Positions 21,159 to 32,656 of a stretch of 64,000 nucleotides of DNA are shown in pieces. Each line of letters opens with the position of its first letter. Positions within the stretch are counted from its first letter, which is position 1. The translations under genes and the position numbers were made by a program. This DNA comes from Lunularia cruciata (taxonomy: Eukaryota; Streptophyta; Marchantiopsida; Lunulariales; Lunulariaceae), in assembly GCA_948567375.1 (NCBI GenBank), contig OX419758.1:12529001-12593000 (forward strand), read 5' to 3'. The notes beneath the pieces were generated by a model. That model saw only the letters and a program-made list of their open reading frames with translations. It did no database searches and was not told where the DNA came from.

Positions 21159-22440
21159 CTACCAACCTAACGTCGCCCACTAATGTAGATCTAACTACAA
21201 TAACTACATTAGGAGAAAGGGCAACCTATAACCCAACATAACAACATGCACTCTCATAATATATAGGTCATCACTTCTTGCCTCACCAAAGAGAAACATA
21301 AGTAGTCTAATTGGTCATCACTCCAGCCTCACTATTGAGAGCATACCAGAGCATCAATGCTCTAAAGTCATGGCACCTCGGACAAAAATGGTGCACAAAC
21401 AAAAAGTAGAGAATGGAGGAGTTCCAATCACAAGAAGGCTAAACAAAAACCCTCTATTTCATAAATCAACACCAGATTGACTTTGCCACCATTTAGCATT
21501 TGATATAATCAAAATACCTATCTACTTCCTACGCTATGAGGATCACCAAGAATGGGATCAAACTTTCTCTTGCCAAAATCTGATCTAAATCCTCCACAAA
21601 ATCTGATATAAATCTGATGTAAATCTGACATAAATCCCTAGAGATGGTTGATCACCAAAACCTCCGCTAAATCTTCACTCAAGCCAAATTGGACGGATGA
21701 GATTCTCCAAATCTCTAATTCATGTGGATGGGTTCCCAACTTCACCTTGAATTTCACTTTCTAAGCTCAACTCGCACTAAATTGGTAATACTTTCACCTC
21801 TTGAGCTCAAAACAAACACTAATGCTTGAAATAGACTCTCTTTGGCTCTAGATTGGCCAGTGCTTCTACACACAATCACTCTCAAGGAAACTTGAACTAC
21901 AATCAAGGTACCACAATCCATCAAGCATGGAGATACCACCAACACCCTCAATTTCCGCACCCAATTTCTCCTAACTCTCACTTCTCTAATGTAATCAGTT
22001 TATTCATAACTCAAATCACACTCAACCAGATTAGTACAATTAGATCTATCACTCAAAAATCTGCCAACAACTGCACATTGATTACAATGAAGCCACACCC
22101 ACTCTAGGTAAGAGACTCCAAGTGACGCTTGTCCACTTTCTATCCACCCTAGCTAGGAACTTGAAAGCTCAACATCAAAAAGTGAGCTCTCTAGAGATGC
22201 ACTTTCAATTATACCTCTGATTTTGACCTGGATCTCCAACCCTAACGGTCCAACTAATGGCACACCCGACGGTGAAAACCATGCAAGTGACGGTAGACCA
22301 CACCATGTAGTAAGTACCCCAAACATGAAATCTGACCATCAATACGTAATCTATGAGTAGTTGCCAAAATACTTTTGACTACCAACACTACTACTCCAAA
22401 GTCCAATCAATCTAGGTGTGACATTACAAATGGCATGACA
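21159..22440 (-). mobile_element. Element B1 leader and 5' LTR remnant
   Basis: Aligns in order with 44.42-45.24 kb plus 57.55-57.74 kb (B2). The part about 21988-22440 also aligns with 34250-34687, so it is the LTR; on the minus strand the LTR begins TGTCATGCCA at 22440. A short inverted repeat (AGAGCATCAATGCTCT near 21353) between LTR and gag is kept in B2. No coding sense. Confidence 0.55.
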
Positions 22441-23535
22441 CTTTGATAGGAGGATTATGGGAATCTTTGGTGATATTATTAGACCATGGATATTTGAGTG
22501 TGTGATAAGAGATTTGGCATGTAGATAGATGGCTCTACCAATCTTGTGTGGAGGATGTGGCTTGCTATTTATAGAGGAGACAGCATCTATAGCATTTTTG
22601 CATAGTTGAGCTCTCTTGGCACTCCTACTTTCCTCTTGTTTTATGGTTGTTGATAGGCCAGTTTTGGAGACTTATGTGAAAGAGGTGGAGGAGGGATCAT
22701 TTTCTCTCTATATGTTATTGTGACAAACAAGAGATAGTCTATTTCCATGGGCATACAAGGACTTTTCATTATTTGCTTCACTATCGTTAGATTGGACTAG
22801 AGGTTTACCCGCTTCCTTAATGGAGTGATAGTGTGAGCATACACTACATTCTCTCTTAGTTGACTTGTCCATTCCTTAGGATACTAGAGCACATCTTTCC
22901 TCTTGCTCTGGCAAGGGTATAGGCTCTTGGATCCTAGCTCAACCATGCATTAGAGCATTTCATCTTGCATTGCTACTTTCTCTACAACAACCTAGATTTG
23001 GTCCACCCATTTGCGTCTTCATCACTCACTTGTGAGTATGGTTCTACATTCGATGTAGCAACGGTCCATGTGACACGGTGTCCTTTTGGAGGTCACAGGA
23101 TAGCTACCCATGATGTTATTAGTGACATAGTGTTTGTTATGGCATGAGAGAGTGGATATTTGGCTTGGATGGAGCGTTTGTATGCTTTGCAAATGACACA
23201 TGTCAAGGCAGACTTATACTTGGTCCGAGATGATCAGTTGATAGCAATGGATGTAGTGGTTACAAACCTTGTGTAGGATATAGTTTTGAAGAGAGTGATT
23301 ATCCATCCTCTTGGATGGGCTGTAAGTGCAGCAGTAGGTCACAAGGTCTCCAAGTATAGGGACATGCAATGAGGTCACATCTTTGTTCCTCTAGCCTTGG
23401 AGTTATATGGAGTGATGGACACGGCATTCGACATATTTGTCAGAGAGTGGACGAGAGCTTATCATGTTAGGCGCTAGTTGGTACCACTCTCACTCTCATA
23501 CTTTGTAGTAATATACTCTAGACAGCGTGTGTCCA
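22441..23535 (+). pseudogene. LINE-type reverse transcriptase, C-terminal remnant
   Basis: Broken frames read L-P-I-L-C-G-G-C-G-L-L-F-I (near 22545, the Leu-Pro-Gly-Gly-x-Gly-Leu block after the LINE RT thumb). Later come H-V-T-R-C-P-F-G-G-H-R-I-A-T-H-D (near 23065), A-D-L-Y-L-V-R-D-D-Q-L-I-A-M-D-V-V-V (near 23210) and F-V-P-L-A-L-E-L-Y-G (near 23385). The Cys/His cluster followed by a P/A-D-x-D-V-V-V core fits the restriction-endonuclease-like C-terminus of some LINE families. Several TAG, TGA and TAA stops. It begins right at the B1 LTR edge. Confidence 0.55.
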
Positions 23536-23551
23536 TTGCTCTATAAAGAGC

Positions 23552-23590
23552 ATTATTATTATTATTACTATTATTACTATTATTATTTAT
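23552..23590 (+). repeat. (ATT)n microsatellite at the LINE 3' end
   Basis: ATT repeats with ATTACT interruptions follow the last LINE codons by about 20 bp; many LINEs end in such simple tails, so it is probably the element's 3' terminus. Confidence 0.6.
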
Positions 23591-24932
23591 TTTTTAAATT
23601 TGGTCATTGTAATTAAAATTTATCATCTCCAAGTCATAAAGATAAAGAAATTAATAACTTGTTTACAATGACACTTGATAATGAGACCGTAGCTTGTTGG
23701 TTCAACTTAAGATTCATATGACAGACTTTAATATTCACTTAGCTTTTCTTTGTCCTAATGGTTAGTAGAATTATGAATCTGATTTGTACTAATATTTATA
23801 GTTTGCAATCAGTCTTTAGTAAATCTTACAAGGATCCCTAAAAGTAGAGAAAAGGGCGACCGCGTTCAAAACAGGAAAATAATATAATACAAATACGAAA
23901 ATACAAGGAACCTAAAAACAATATATGTTTGAACTGGTAACTAAATGAGTTGACTGTTTTTTAAACCTCAGCAATTGATATATTCATAGTCGAGTAATTA
24001 CTGATGATTCATGCAATGATTAGTTACTTTTGCAGCTCAACGTTCACGGAGTTGCAGATCAATGATTCTGTATCAGGTTCTAATCACAAAAATATGGTTA
24101 TTTCAGCTTACTTCTTAGTCTAATTGAAAACCTTCTAGTTGAAATTTCTTACTTATATTGGTCTAATTTAAAAACTTCTAATTGAAAAACATCTTTTATC
24201 TCTCCCTTGTTCTTCCATCCTTCTTGTGTTCTACTTGGTCGCCTTTTCTCGTCCAATTGAAAACTGTAATATAATCATGATCATGTTGCAAATCAATAAT
24301 GAATTCTGTGTACGAAAATAATTTAAGTAGGATAAATCATGAAATTAATGTGACGTAGTAACCTTACGATCTTGTAATTTCAATCCAAAAGGAAAAGATT
24401 GAATTCAAGAAAATTGAATTTTTTTATAACTGCAGAGTTTCTTAAAAGATGAATAGATCTCTTCCATATCAATATTAGGTATCCTTGACCGTCCATAGTC
24501 TTCATTATAATTACTTTCATCCCATGATTTACCTAGTACTCCATGAAATATGATTCAGATGTGCTTTTCAACAAAGTTTACTTCATCCACTATATATGTG
24601 CTCATGTAAACTCAAGAAGCTTCATAATATACTCAGAAGAATTTCAGAACATAGAATTTATGACAAGTTTCCTATAGCCTTTCTCGATTCTCTAAAGTAA
24701 AAATTGTAAACAAATGCACGTGAATCCAAACGAAACTGGACAAGACTTGTAAGGGTGCTCGCATCCTCACGGTCCTCCGGGTTGGACAGGAAGCTCCCTA
24801 AAACTCGAGAGGAGGAGGATGTACTGAAGTGATGTACTGTACTGTACTGAAGTGATGATCAAACAGACAAAGCACTTTAGGCCTGGGAATCAGGGGGGAT
24901 CAGGAAGCTACATTGAAGGTGCAATGGAGTGG
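23591..24932. other. AT-rich spacer, no gene seen
   Basis: AT-rich with no long frame on either strand. From about 24.75 kb the composition turns CpG-richer (aaactcgagaggagg). A small imperfect direct repeat built on gtactgaagtgat lies at 24824-24858, beside the gap. Confidence 0.6.
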
Positions 24933-25132
24933 NNNNNNNNNNNNNNNNNNNNNNNNNNNNNNNNNNNNNNNNNNNNNNNNNNNNNNNNNNNNNNNNNNNN
25001 NNNNNNNNNNNNNNNNNNNNNNNNNNNNNNNNNNNNNNNNNNNNNNNNNNNNNNNNNNNNNNNNNNNNNNNNNNNNNNNNNNNNNNNNNNNNNNNNNNNN
25101 NNNNNNNNNNNNNNNNNNNNNNNNNNNNNNNN
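24933..25132. other. Assembly gap of exactly 200 N
   Basis: The round length suggests a placeholder size. It lies about 1 kb upstream of the first DUF642-like gene. Confidence 0.98.
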
Positions 25133-26185
25133 CCTTCAGGTTAGAGGTTTGCCCTTTTCCCCGGACTCCTTGCTTTTTCTTCCTGTATGCACTTTCAGTG
25201 CATTCTATTATCTCTTTTCTTTGCTTCGGGGTATATACTATTTGGCTCATATTTTGGGGCAGGGGCAATTTTTGAAGCGACTGTAAAGGTGGTTGCTCTG
25301 TCAAGTTTCACAATCTTCATTACCGAGCTCTGTTCCTGCACTCGGAGGTCATAGCCCGTATTTGACAATGGGAACCTGGAACGCTAGGGAACAATCATGT
25401 CCCAAACGTTATCGTCTCCACGCACTTCCTGTTTCTGAGCAGCACTTCCGGGTTTGGGGCTTGTTCCCCACCTCTGCGTCTGGAGACTCTTTCCCTCTGA
25501 CTCCTACGACTATTCTCTTACCTCTTACTGTGGGTGGCGGAGGGAAAAGTGTCAAAGCGGACTCTTAGACGGAATCCTATCTTTTGATCTCCTCAATATT
25601 GGTTCTGAGAGTTTTGTTCTGTGGAGAGATTGCCATCATTAAGTCTGCAGAGATTGCTCATTGTGTTTTCTACACGCCTTCCACAACAGCGCGCAATCTA
25701 CGCGTGGATTTCGCCACCTGTTGCACCCACAAGATTGTCTTTTCTGTTTTAACGAGTATTTTACAGACTCCGAGCCTTTATGTCCATGAGAGTCCCATGT
25801 CACGCTTGATTCTTATTCTTGAATCGCAGATCGAGCTACTTGGGTTGCTCTCGTCTAATAGCCGGAATTACATCACTTCGCCTGACTTCCCGGGAGGTCC
25901 AGTCTTGTTGAGGCCGCATTCCGATAAACATTCTGTTAATTGAAGTATATGTCTTACCTCATCGAACCCCTCCTGGCAATCAAGAAGTACAGGAACAAGG
26001 AATGGCCTTGAGAGGAAAAGGACAGCTTCTCCAGAGGGTATTTCTTAGCGTTGATATACTCCATCAATAGCAGAGGAATGTCGATGGTCTGCAATTTGGG
26101 TCTCAAGTGATTGTGCCAGAATGGCGTGATATTTATGCAGAAGAGAATTTCTGTTGAGTTCATGAAACTGCGAATTGGGCACCAC
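25133..26185 (+). other. Upstream region of the first DUF642-like gene
   Basis: Pyrimidine-rich near 25150-25220 and 25480-25550, GC content higher than the repeat clusters. Open frames here (25293-25568, 25584-25943) have no recognisable sense. It probably holds promoter and 5' untranslated sequence; no TATA box can be assigned with confidence. Confidence 0.4.
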
Positions 26186-26974
26186 ATGAAAATGGCCTCA
26201 TTTGACTGCAGGGCTCTGGCACTTATGTTAGTATTTTGGCAGATCATAGAGCTTGCAAGGGGTGAAAGCCTTGACAGTTTGATTCAAAACGGCAATTTTG
26301 AGGATGTGGGTGGGTTCTATCCGGCGGGTGTAGTGCTCGGAAATTCAGGCATGAACTCAAATACAGCTCTCAAACATTGGAGTGTGGTAGATGGGGTAGT
26401 TGAGATATTGAGCAGCAAGTTATGGCTTGCATCGAAACCAAAATCTGTTTATGCAGTTCATTTGAACAGTCCAAGTGGTCCTGGTGCCCTACAGACTGAA
26501 ATTCAGCCTGGTCTTCTCATGCATGGAGAAAATTATCTCCTTGCTTTCGATGTGGCGACTTCATTTGGAGGCCCAGCTTTGAAGCAGGTAGAGATGAGTC
26601 TAGTTGATTTTCGATCAAACCGAATTTTTGTGTCCATTACCCCAGTCTCCAGCCATCTCCCAGCAAACACCAATTCACGGCGCCTATCTTGGAGAACTGT
26701 AGAAGTAATGTTCCCGTATCGTGGGACTGGGGACGGTGCCATTTTCAGTGTCCGGAGTCTTACCCCAGGATCCCACGGGCTGATTGTGGACAACATCAAG
26801 TTGTCTCGGACTATGTGTGTTGGTGATGAATGTGTATACATGAAGGAGGCCGGTAGCAGAGAGGAGCAGGCTTGTAGCACCAGGAAATCTAGTCTAGGTG
26901 GTCTGATAGAGAAGGTGATGCTCTCTGCTGAAGCTTGGTTTCGTCAGCGGTTTCTCAGGCCTGCAGATTGGTGA
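26186..26974 (+). CDS. DUF642-like secreted protein, single-domain form
   Basis: 262 codons from the ATG at 26186 (a second ATG at 26192 is equally possible). The frame opens further upstream at 26111, but only from this ATG does the protein begin with a signal peptide: hydrophobic core A-L-A-L-M-L-V-F-W-Q-I-I, cleavage near residue 26. It then shows the family's opening motif L-I-Q-N-G-N-F-E (35-39), a jelly-roll-like galactose-binding-domain pattern (W66, Y118 region, F-D-V-A) and the closing S-H-G-L-I-V-D-N-I-K-L (197-206). DUF642 proteins usually have two such domains; here a 55-residue tail with cysteines at 211, 216 and 230 follows instead. The family acts in the plant cell wall, with pectin methylesterase regulation reported for some members. 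No intron is needed. Convergent with the gene at 29247-30497. Confidence 0.7.
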   Translation: MKMASFDCRALALMLVFWQIIELARGESLDSLIQNGNFEDVGGFYPAGVVLGNSGMNSNTALKHWSVVDGVVEILSSKLWLASKPKSVYAVHLNSPSGPGALQTEIQPGLLMHGENYLLAFDVATSFGGPALKQVEMSLVDFRSNRIFVSITPVSSHLPANTNSRRLSWRTVEVMFPYRGTGDGAIFSVRSLTPGSHGLIVDNIKLSRTMCVGDECVYMKEAGSREEQACSTRKSSLGGLIEKVMLSAEAWFRQRFLRPADW

Positions 26975-29246
26975 AACCTGTTACTAGCTGGTTTGTCACC
27001 TGTAATCAAAGGTGTTCGATCTCACCAACTTATTTCCAGCAAGGGGCACGTTCATGTGCTGCCAACGGAGGAGGTACAATCTAACCAGGAGATCGTGAGG
27101 AGATTCAGATGAGACGCCACTTCCAGTTAGAGTTGATTTGTCGAGCATATTTCATTGGAAGATTGAAGGTGCAACGTGTTCTCCATATCTCAGAGTCTAA
27201 CCTCATAGGACATTTCCACCTGATGAGACTAGCCACGCGCTGGGGAGGCTCTTCCGCGGAGAATCGACCACAAGGAAGTTTTGAGGCCTCTCTGTAGTGG
27301 CAGGCAAATTGTCGCAGAGTTGAAATGTGAACGTAGAAAAAAGCATTCCTGAGCCAGGATTCTTGCAGTGAGAAGAGGCCAGATTAGGGATGAAGGTACC
27401 TGGAGATTAGCTATATCAGCTAATTTCCTTCTGTAGAAAGCTGGCTAAAACACTAGCCTTCTGCAATAGTAAGGAACATCAAACATGTTCTCGGACCGTA
27501 AGGCTTAGGCCAGTTTGGTAGCACAATGTATATATATTCTAAGAAATCGTTTTTCCCGCTTAGCAGACGAATTTTCAACCAAGGAAGTGGCTTGTCGTCT
27601 AAGCTTCAGTGCCGACTAAACACAGTCCATGGATGTGCTGCATATGGAGTTCACCAGGGCTTGGGGCCACAGTGTATCCAATAGCTCTGACGAACAATAC
27701 AGCACAAGAGGTACTTACTGTCAGGTACATGTGAATCTCACTTTTGCTATATCTAGAACGATTCTGCTCTTTCTCAAGCTCTCAACAACTCGCATCCCCA
27801 CCACCCAGATACGTTGAGTCAAAAGTCAAGCAATTCTAGATAGCTCACGCTCCCGCTTCATTTTCACAGATACTGGTACAAAGTGATAATAGAAGATAGC
27901 AAAATGATTGCGGTAGTCAGTACACTTTTCTTGCCTTTTGGGCTCGCAGAGGAGAAGAAGCTGTACAGACATATAGATCACTATGAGCTTAGACATAAAC
28001 TTATCTGAGTACTAGACAACGTTTTTATTCTTTGGTCCTGGAGAGGTTAGTTTCATCCTGCCTGAAGATGTCATAGAAATGACGTTTCAGGTCTGTAACG
28101 AGCTTCGTCTTTGCCGGGATCGGCATCTTCGATTGCATTCGGTACAGGGAAAGATGCTGGAGTATAGTTGAAGACTGATATGCTGTCACTTCAGAAGCGT
28201 AGAGGGAGACAAATCCATTTCAATTAACACTTGCTATATCATCGACACAACTTACCTATAATTCCGATGCCTTGGATTGATGATTTTGTACTTTGTCTGT
28301 CAAATAACTATATCTATGGTCTTAGCTTCGACCTAGCACTCAACATACCAGATTCGTTTCTTCAGCAGCCATCGATTTCGGAGTCTATGGCTTTCTAACA
28401 CTCGTGAGATGCCGGGTTGCAATCGTGACAAAGCTTATTTCTTAAGATTATATAAGAAAAATAGTGCAAAGTTGACGTAGTCAATCCTTCTCATGATTCT
28501 TTCATCGTGGATAGTGTTTCAGTGTAGGCATACAAGCATACAATGTTTAAGCAAGGACTTCTTGCTCTTTTTTACAGTCACAGTAATTTATCTCATTCTT
28601 CTATGGTAGAGTATCCGATGTATTGATGTATGGATCGCATCCGAACTCGAAATGAGGAGTTACGAAGGGTACAGTGCATGAGGAACTCGCTTCAGTTAAC
28701 AACTAGGACGCTGCTCGAGCTCGACATATATTTATTTCCGTTTATATTCATTTCCATATATTCATTGCTTCGATTATGCCATTGCGGTCGGATACCTTCG
28801 ATGCATTCTAACTTAGGGATTTCATACTACTCTAGCGTTGCGTACCATGTACATCTTGCTTAATGATCGTTTGCACCTCATGAGTTCTGGATAACCCGTT
28901 CCCAGAACAGCATCTGTTCTCGTAAACCTATCTATTCATTTCCGTTTCTTGACCCGTGATTTTCGCTGTTCATCTCAAGGTTTTTCCTATCGTTTCTGTC
29001 TTCAACTGTTAGGCTTTGGGGAGTGGAGGCTGAATTCTCAGACTTCTGTTGAAAAATTTCGAAGTATCTGATGTTGGTAACTCTCATTGAAAGAGTAACG
29101 AACACCTTGCAGTGTCCGATTCTGTTCGAGAAAATAGCTGGTGCTAGATGCTCGGGTCCTATCAATTCCCATATCTATTTCATTTCAAAGTACATTGTTT
29201 CCTTCGCAGCGAAGACTATGAAGCCTCGCTTCGCTCGGGTTAAATT
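26975..29246. other. Intergenic region between the convergent DUF642-like genes
   Basis: 2.27 kb containing the 3' ends of both genes. No frame over 80 codons has recognisable sense. A tatatatattc run near 27530 could serve as a 3'-end signal but this is speculative. No repeat-element similarity is visible. Confidence 0.5.
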
Positions 29247-30497
29247 TCAAATCCAATTCAATAAACCAACTGCGAGGACAGAGAGGACTACAGTATATAT
29301 CGGAGGGATTACAGCCTTTGCTTTTCCAAGTGTTCCCAAGGGAAAATACTGTGGCACTTTGGTGTTTTCGAAAGCTTGGACGTTGTCCAGGAAGGGCCCA
29401 GAATCACCCGCAATCTTGCTGTTGAATAGGAGGTAATACTGCGACTCTTTAGCCAGAAACTCGAGCGAGCCAGTCTGCCACCCAATACTGATCGGGGAGA
29501 AACCAGTTCCATCGATAGTTATGGATCTCAAGATGACGGGTTCACCGCTAGGAAACCCAATAACTTGACACATAAGCTCACCCTTAATCGGGACTACAGG
29601 TTCCGGATTTGCTCCGGTGTCATAGAGGACTGTATAAATTTTACCGATTTTCACATCGAATTTGTCCGAGAGAATGGTGCCAGGTTTGCCCTCTGCATTC
29701 ATGTCTAAGATGTACAAGCTGTCATCCGTGGACTGCTGCCATCTTTCTGTTCCTGCCCACTTGATATCTCCTGTTGTGAGCACCCAGTTGGAAATGACAG
29801 AGCTAGGTGAACGGAGTATGTTGTAGAAGGTCAGATTATCTCGTACTAGCCCTGGAGAGTTCAGTTTCTCAAAACTCCCGTTCTCAACGAGACTGATGAG
29901 TGATACCTTCACATTGTCGATTAAACAACCGAATGATCCTGGCACCAGGCTCTCAAACACGAGGGTGGTGGACTCCCCAGTCCCCACAAAGGTGGCGGAG
30001 ACTCTTTTCCATAAAATGCTGCTTCTCTCTGTTTCTGGGTTGCTGACGTTGAACCAGGGGATGTCGGCTCCAGCTTTCCGATTGTTCACCAGGACTTTCA
30101 CCGCCACAGCCTTGTCGAGAGGACCACCGTCAGGATTGTCGGCAATATCAAACGTCAAATTGTAAGTAGCACCTCGTCGAGGATTCGCCAAGTCGGCTGT
30201 TTTCAGGATTCCTGGACCTAACCAGCAGTTCATGTGTAGGAGGCTATTTCCTGGCTGCCATGGAGGTGGTGTGTACTCTTGAGCGTCCAATACTTGAACT
30301 CCTCCTCTTACAACCGTGAAGAAAGGGACGTAGTTCATTTCCCCGTCGGCCAAAACGTCCAACTGAGGGTAAAACTCCCAAATGAAATATTGGATCTCGA
30401 AGTCCCCATTTTGAACGAGGTTTCGTGGATCTGCAATTACTGACACAATTAACAGCAGCAGCTGTACCAGCATCAGAGTAGGTGCCCCTCCTCTCAT
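29247..30497 (-). CDS. DUF642-like cell-wall protein, probably membrane-anchored
   Basis: 416 codons, one exon, ATG at 30497-30495. Signal peptide 1-22 (L-M-L-V-Q-L-L-L-L-I-V-S-V-I-A). Two tandem galactose-binding-like domains: domain 1 about 26-200, opened by L-V-Q-N-G-D-F-E (30-34) and closed by F-G-C-L-I-D-N-V-K-V (189-198); domain 2 about 202-376, opened by V-E-N-G-S-F-E (206-210) and closed by G-P-F-L-D-N-V-Q (367-374). N-glycosylation sites at 113, 150, 206 and 221. The C-terminus (397-416) is a hydrophobic segment, Y-T-V-V-L-S-V-L-A-V-G-L-L, typical of a GPI-anchor signal or a tail anchor; most DUF642 proteins lack one. Only three cysteines remain (91, 191, 310), so the canonical C-G-P-L-I-D motif is altered. 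Family members bind cell-wall polysaccharide; the exact ligand here is unknown. Confidence 0.82.
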   Translation of the reverse strand: MRGGAPTLMLVQLLLLIVSVIADPRNLVQNGDFEIQYFIWEFYPQLDVLADGEMNYVPFFTVVRGGVQVLDAQEYTPPPWQPGNSLLHMNCWLGPGILKTADLANPRRGATYNLTFDIADNPDGGPLDKAVAVKVLVNNRKAGADIPWFNVSNPETERSSILWKRVSATFVGTGESTTLVFESLVPGSFGCLIDNVKVSLISLVENGSFEKLNSPGLVRDNLTFYNILRSPSSVISNWVLTTGDIKWAGTERWQQSTDDSLYILDMNAEGKPGTILSDKFDVKIGKIYTVLYDTGANPEPVVPIKGELMCQVIGFPSGEPVILRSITIDGTGFSPISIGWQTGSLEFLAKESQYYLLFNSKIAGDSGPFLDNVQAFENTKVPQYFPLGTLGKAKAVIPPIYTVVLSVLAVGLLNWI

Positions 30498-30648
30498 ACC
30501 TGCTGCCGCTGCTGCGTGGTCCTTCTCTCACCAAGTTGTCTTTTTCTTCGTCTGCCTCCTTCAGTGACTCTTCGGCCAAGAAGGCAGACATAATTGCCAG
30601 TCAAAACGTCCTATCACCAACAAACCTTTGACTAGAGCCAGCCTTCCA

Positions 30649-30667
30649 CTCTCTCTCTCTCTCTCTC
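30649..30667 (-). repeat. (CT)9 dinucleotide tract in the DUF642-like promoter/5' UTR
   Basis: About 150 bp upstream of the ATG; reads GAGAGA on the sense strand. Such tracts are common in plant core promoters and 5' UTRs. Confidence 0.7.
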
Positions 30668-32628
30668 GATCCAAGATCGGAATTGTTTTTTCTTTCGCTC
30701 CTGCATCAGTAAGTCACGAGTACAAGCATTGAAGAGTTTGAGCCTTTGTGTACAATTTTCTCATAGGCGAGCCATGACCGAAACCTGTCTAACACTCTGC
30801 TTCACATTGCTAAACATTCCATTATTTGTCCCGAGTCCTTTAGGAATGCGTTCAGCTCAAACAGAGATTTCCTGACTGGTTATCATGAAACTGAATCAAT
30901 ACATCGGATTGTAGTAAGCGCCGAAAACCTGAACTTTGAACGAAAGCTCAGCGCTTTGTATGGCGAAGGCTGCTCAGTTCTTATCATTTATTGCTAATAC
31001 ACGATTTAAAGGAGAAGTGAGGAAGGTGATCTGACCAGTGAGAGTGGTGTATTCATTGATGCAAAGACAGGACATGACAGAACTTTGAATGCTCAGATGC
31101 AGAAGGAAGGATGAGTAGGTACCCTACTGACCTTTAAATTGTGGTCGATTCACTTTGCAATCTCTTTCATCCTCTACCACTGAAATTGTCACCGCCTTAA
31201 GGAATCCTACTCAAATCGCGGTAATGCGGGATTATTCTTGAGAGAAACCATTTTGCGAGATACGGAAGATCTCATCCCTGCACTGTCAGAAGGAGTGAAT
31301 GTAAATGTCATCGTCGTCAATCTTCTCAATCCTTGCATCGAGTCAATTTCGATTTCCAGAACTTTAGACTTCTCAGAATTCCCGTGTGGTTTCCATCAGA
31401 ATCGGTTGACAATTTGATAAGGGATTTGAAAAGAAAGACCCCTACAAAGCAACTGCCAGACTGCCCGTCGAGTCGACTGGACTGTTCACGGTCACTTATC
31501 CCCTCCCCTGTAAAGTAAAGAAAGACTCTTTTTACCTTACTTAACCGTCATTAACCATTTCCTCTCACCTTAGGGTTAATTGGACTCGGTGTGAATTCGA
31601 AACTGCACATCTATGCTTTACCGTCTTGATGTACCCGAGATTACAAGCAGTGTATGACCTCTTCGGGACCGAAACACTCCCCTCGAAGAAGATGTCACTC
31701 GAAATAAGAGCCATAATAGATACCCAATCCTGCTCCTTGCTGGCAATCCTCCTTCAAATACAACTCAAAGTGGTGTTTGCACAGCAAGAAACTCTATCGA
31801 TTCCTTAATGTCTGGAGCTATCCCCAAGCTCAAGGAGAAACGAGTTGTAAACATCCTCACTCCTGTTCTTGGAGTTGTGAATGTAACGATTTAGCTGATT
31901 GAGTGGCTGATTCTTGCAATATGTCCCACAAAGGACCTGTTAACTTTCTTATTTCGTTGGTTCTCCCGCATTGACAGCAGTATCGCGTTTGAAGTTGGGG
32001 TGTGACCATGTGGAACCAGAAAGGGACCCTGCACGAACCATAACAGCGGTCCCAAATTCACAAAATCATCTGAAACAAGCTATATTTATTCTCAGTGCTT
32101 TTGAAGATCTTGTAAGGACTATGAGATCGTCCCCGATGAACGAACGAGAAGGGACCAATGACCACCACTTCTGGAGATGGACAGAGGCTGTGTACTGCAG
32201 TTCTCATGGTGTATTGCCCTACTCAACCGAACTAAACTCAACTCAGCAGGTGAAAAGGTTTGGCAGAAGGAATTAATTACTTGCTCTCTAACGGCAAGAA
32301 CTGGAAAACAAAATGAACCTCAGATCTCCTGACATTTGATCGACATAATCAAAGGAAGGTGATATCGACGGGGAGACAATGACTGTCACACGAGGAGAGG
32401 TTGAGGGAGAAAAAGTCAGAAAGCCCAACTGATCTCAGGCCAAATGCTATTTCCTCGGGCGGAACTTTGAGTCCGGGTCGCTTGCCTTCCGTGGCAAGAA
32501 GAGCTAGAACTGGGGATTAGCACAGTAGTGGGATTAGTATTCCCTTGTCCTCAAGATGGAGAAGAAAAGAAAAGAAGAGACGAGATCTATCAGAAGATTG
32601 GACAGCGAATCAGCAACAGAAAGTGCAA

Positions 32629-32656
32629 TTCGTTCGTTCGTTCGTTCGTTTGTTCG
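32629..32656. repeat. (TTCG)n microsatellite
   Basis: Six to seven near-perfect TTCG units, the last ones changed to TTTG. Confidence 0.8.

Noticed and set aside
25293-25943. Two frames upstream of the first DUF642-like gene
   Set aside because: No signal peptide, motif or link in frame to the gene; probably untranslated sequence.
28030-28200. Possible short exon between the DUF642-like genes
   Set aside because: All three minus frames meet stops within 25 codons and no splice-supported continuation is visible.
30244-30591. 115-codon minus-strand frame overlapping the DUF642-like gene start
   Set aside because: Shadow frame of the 416-codon gene; no domain sense.
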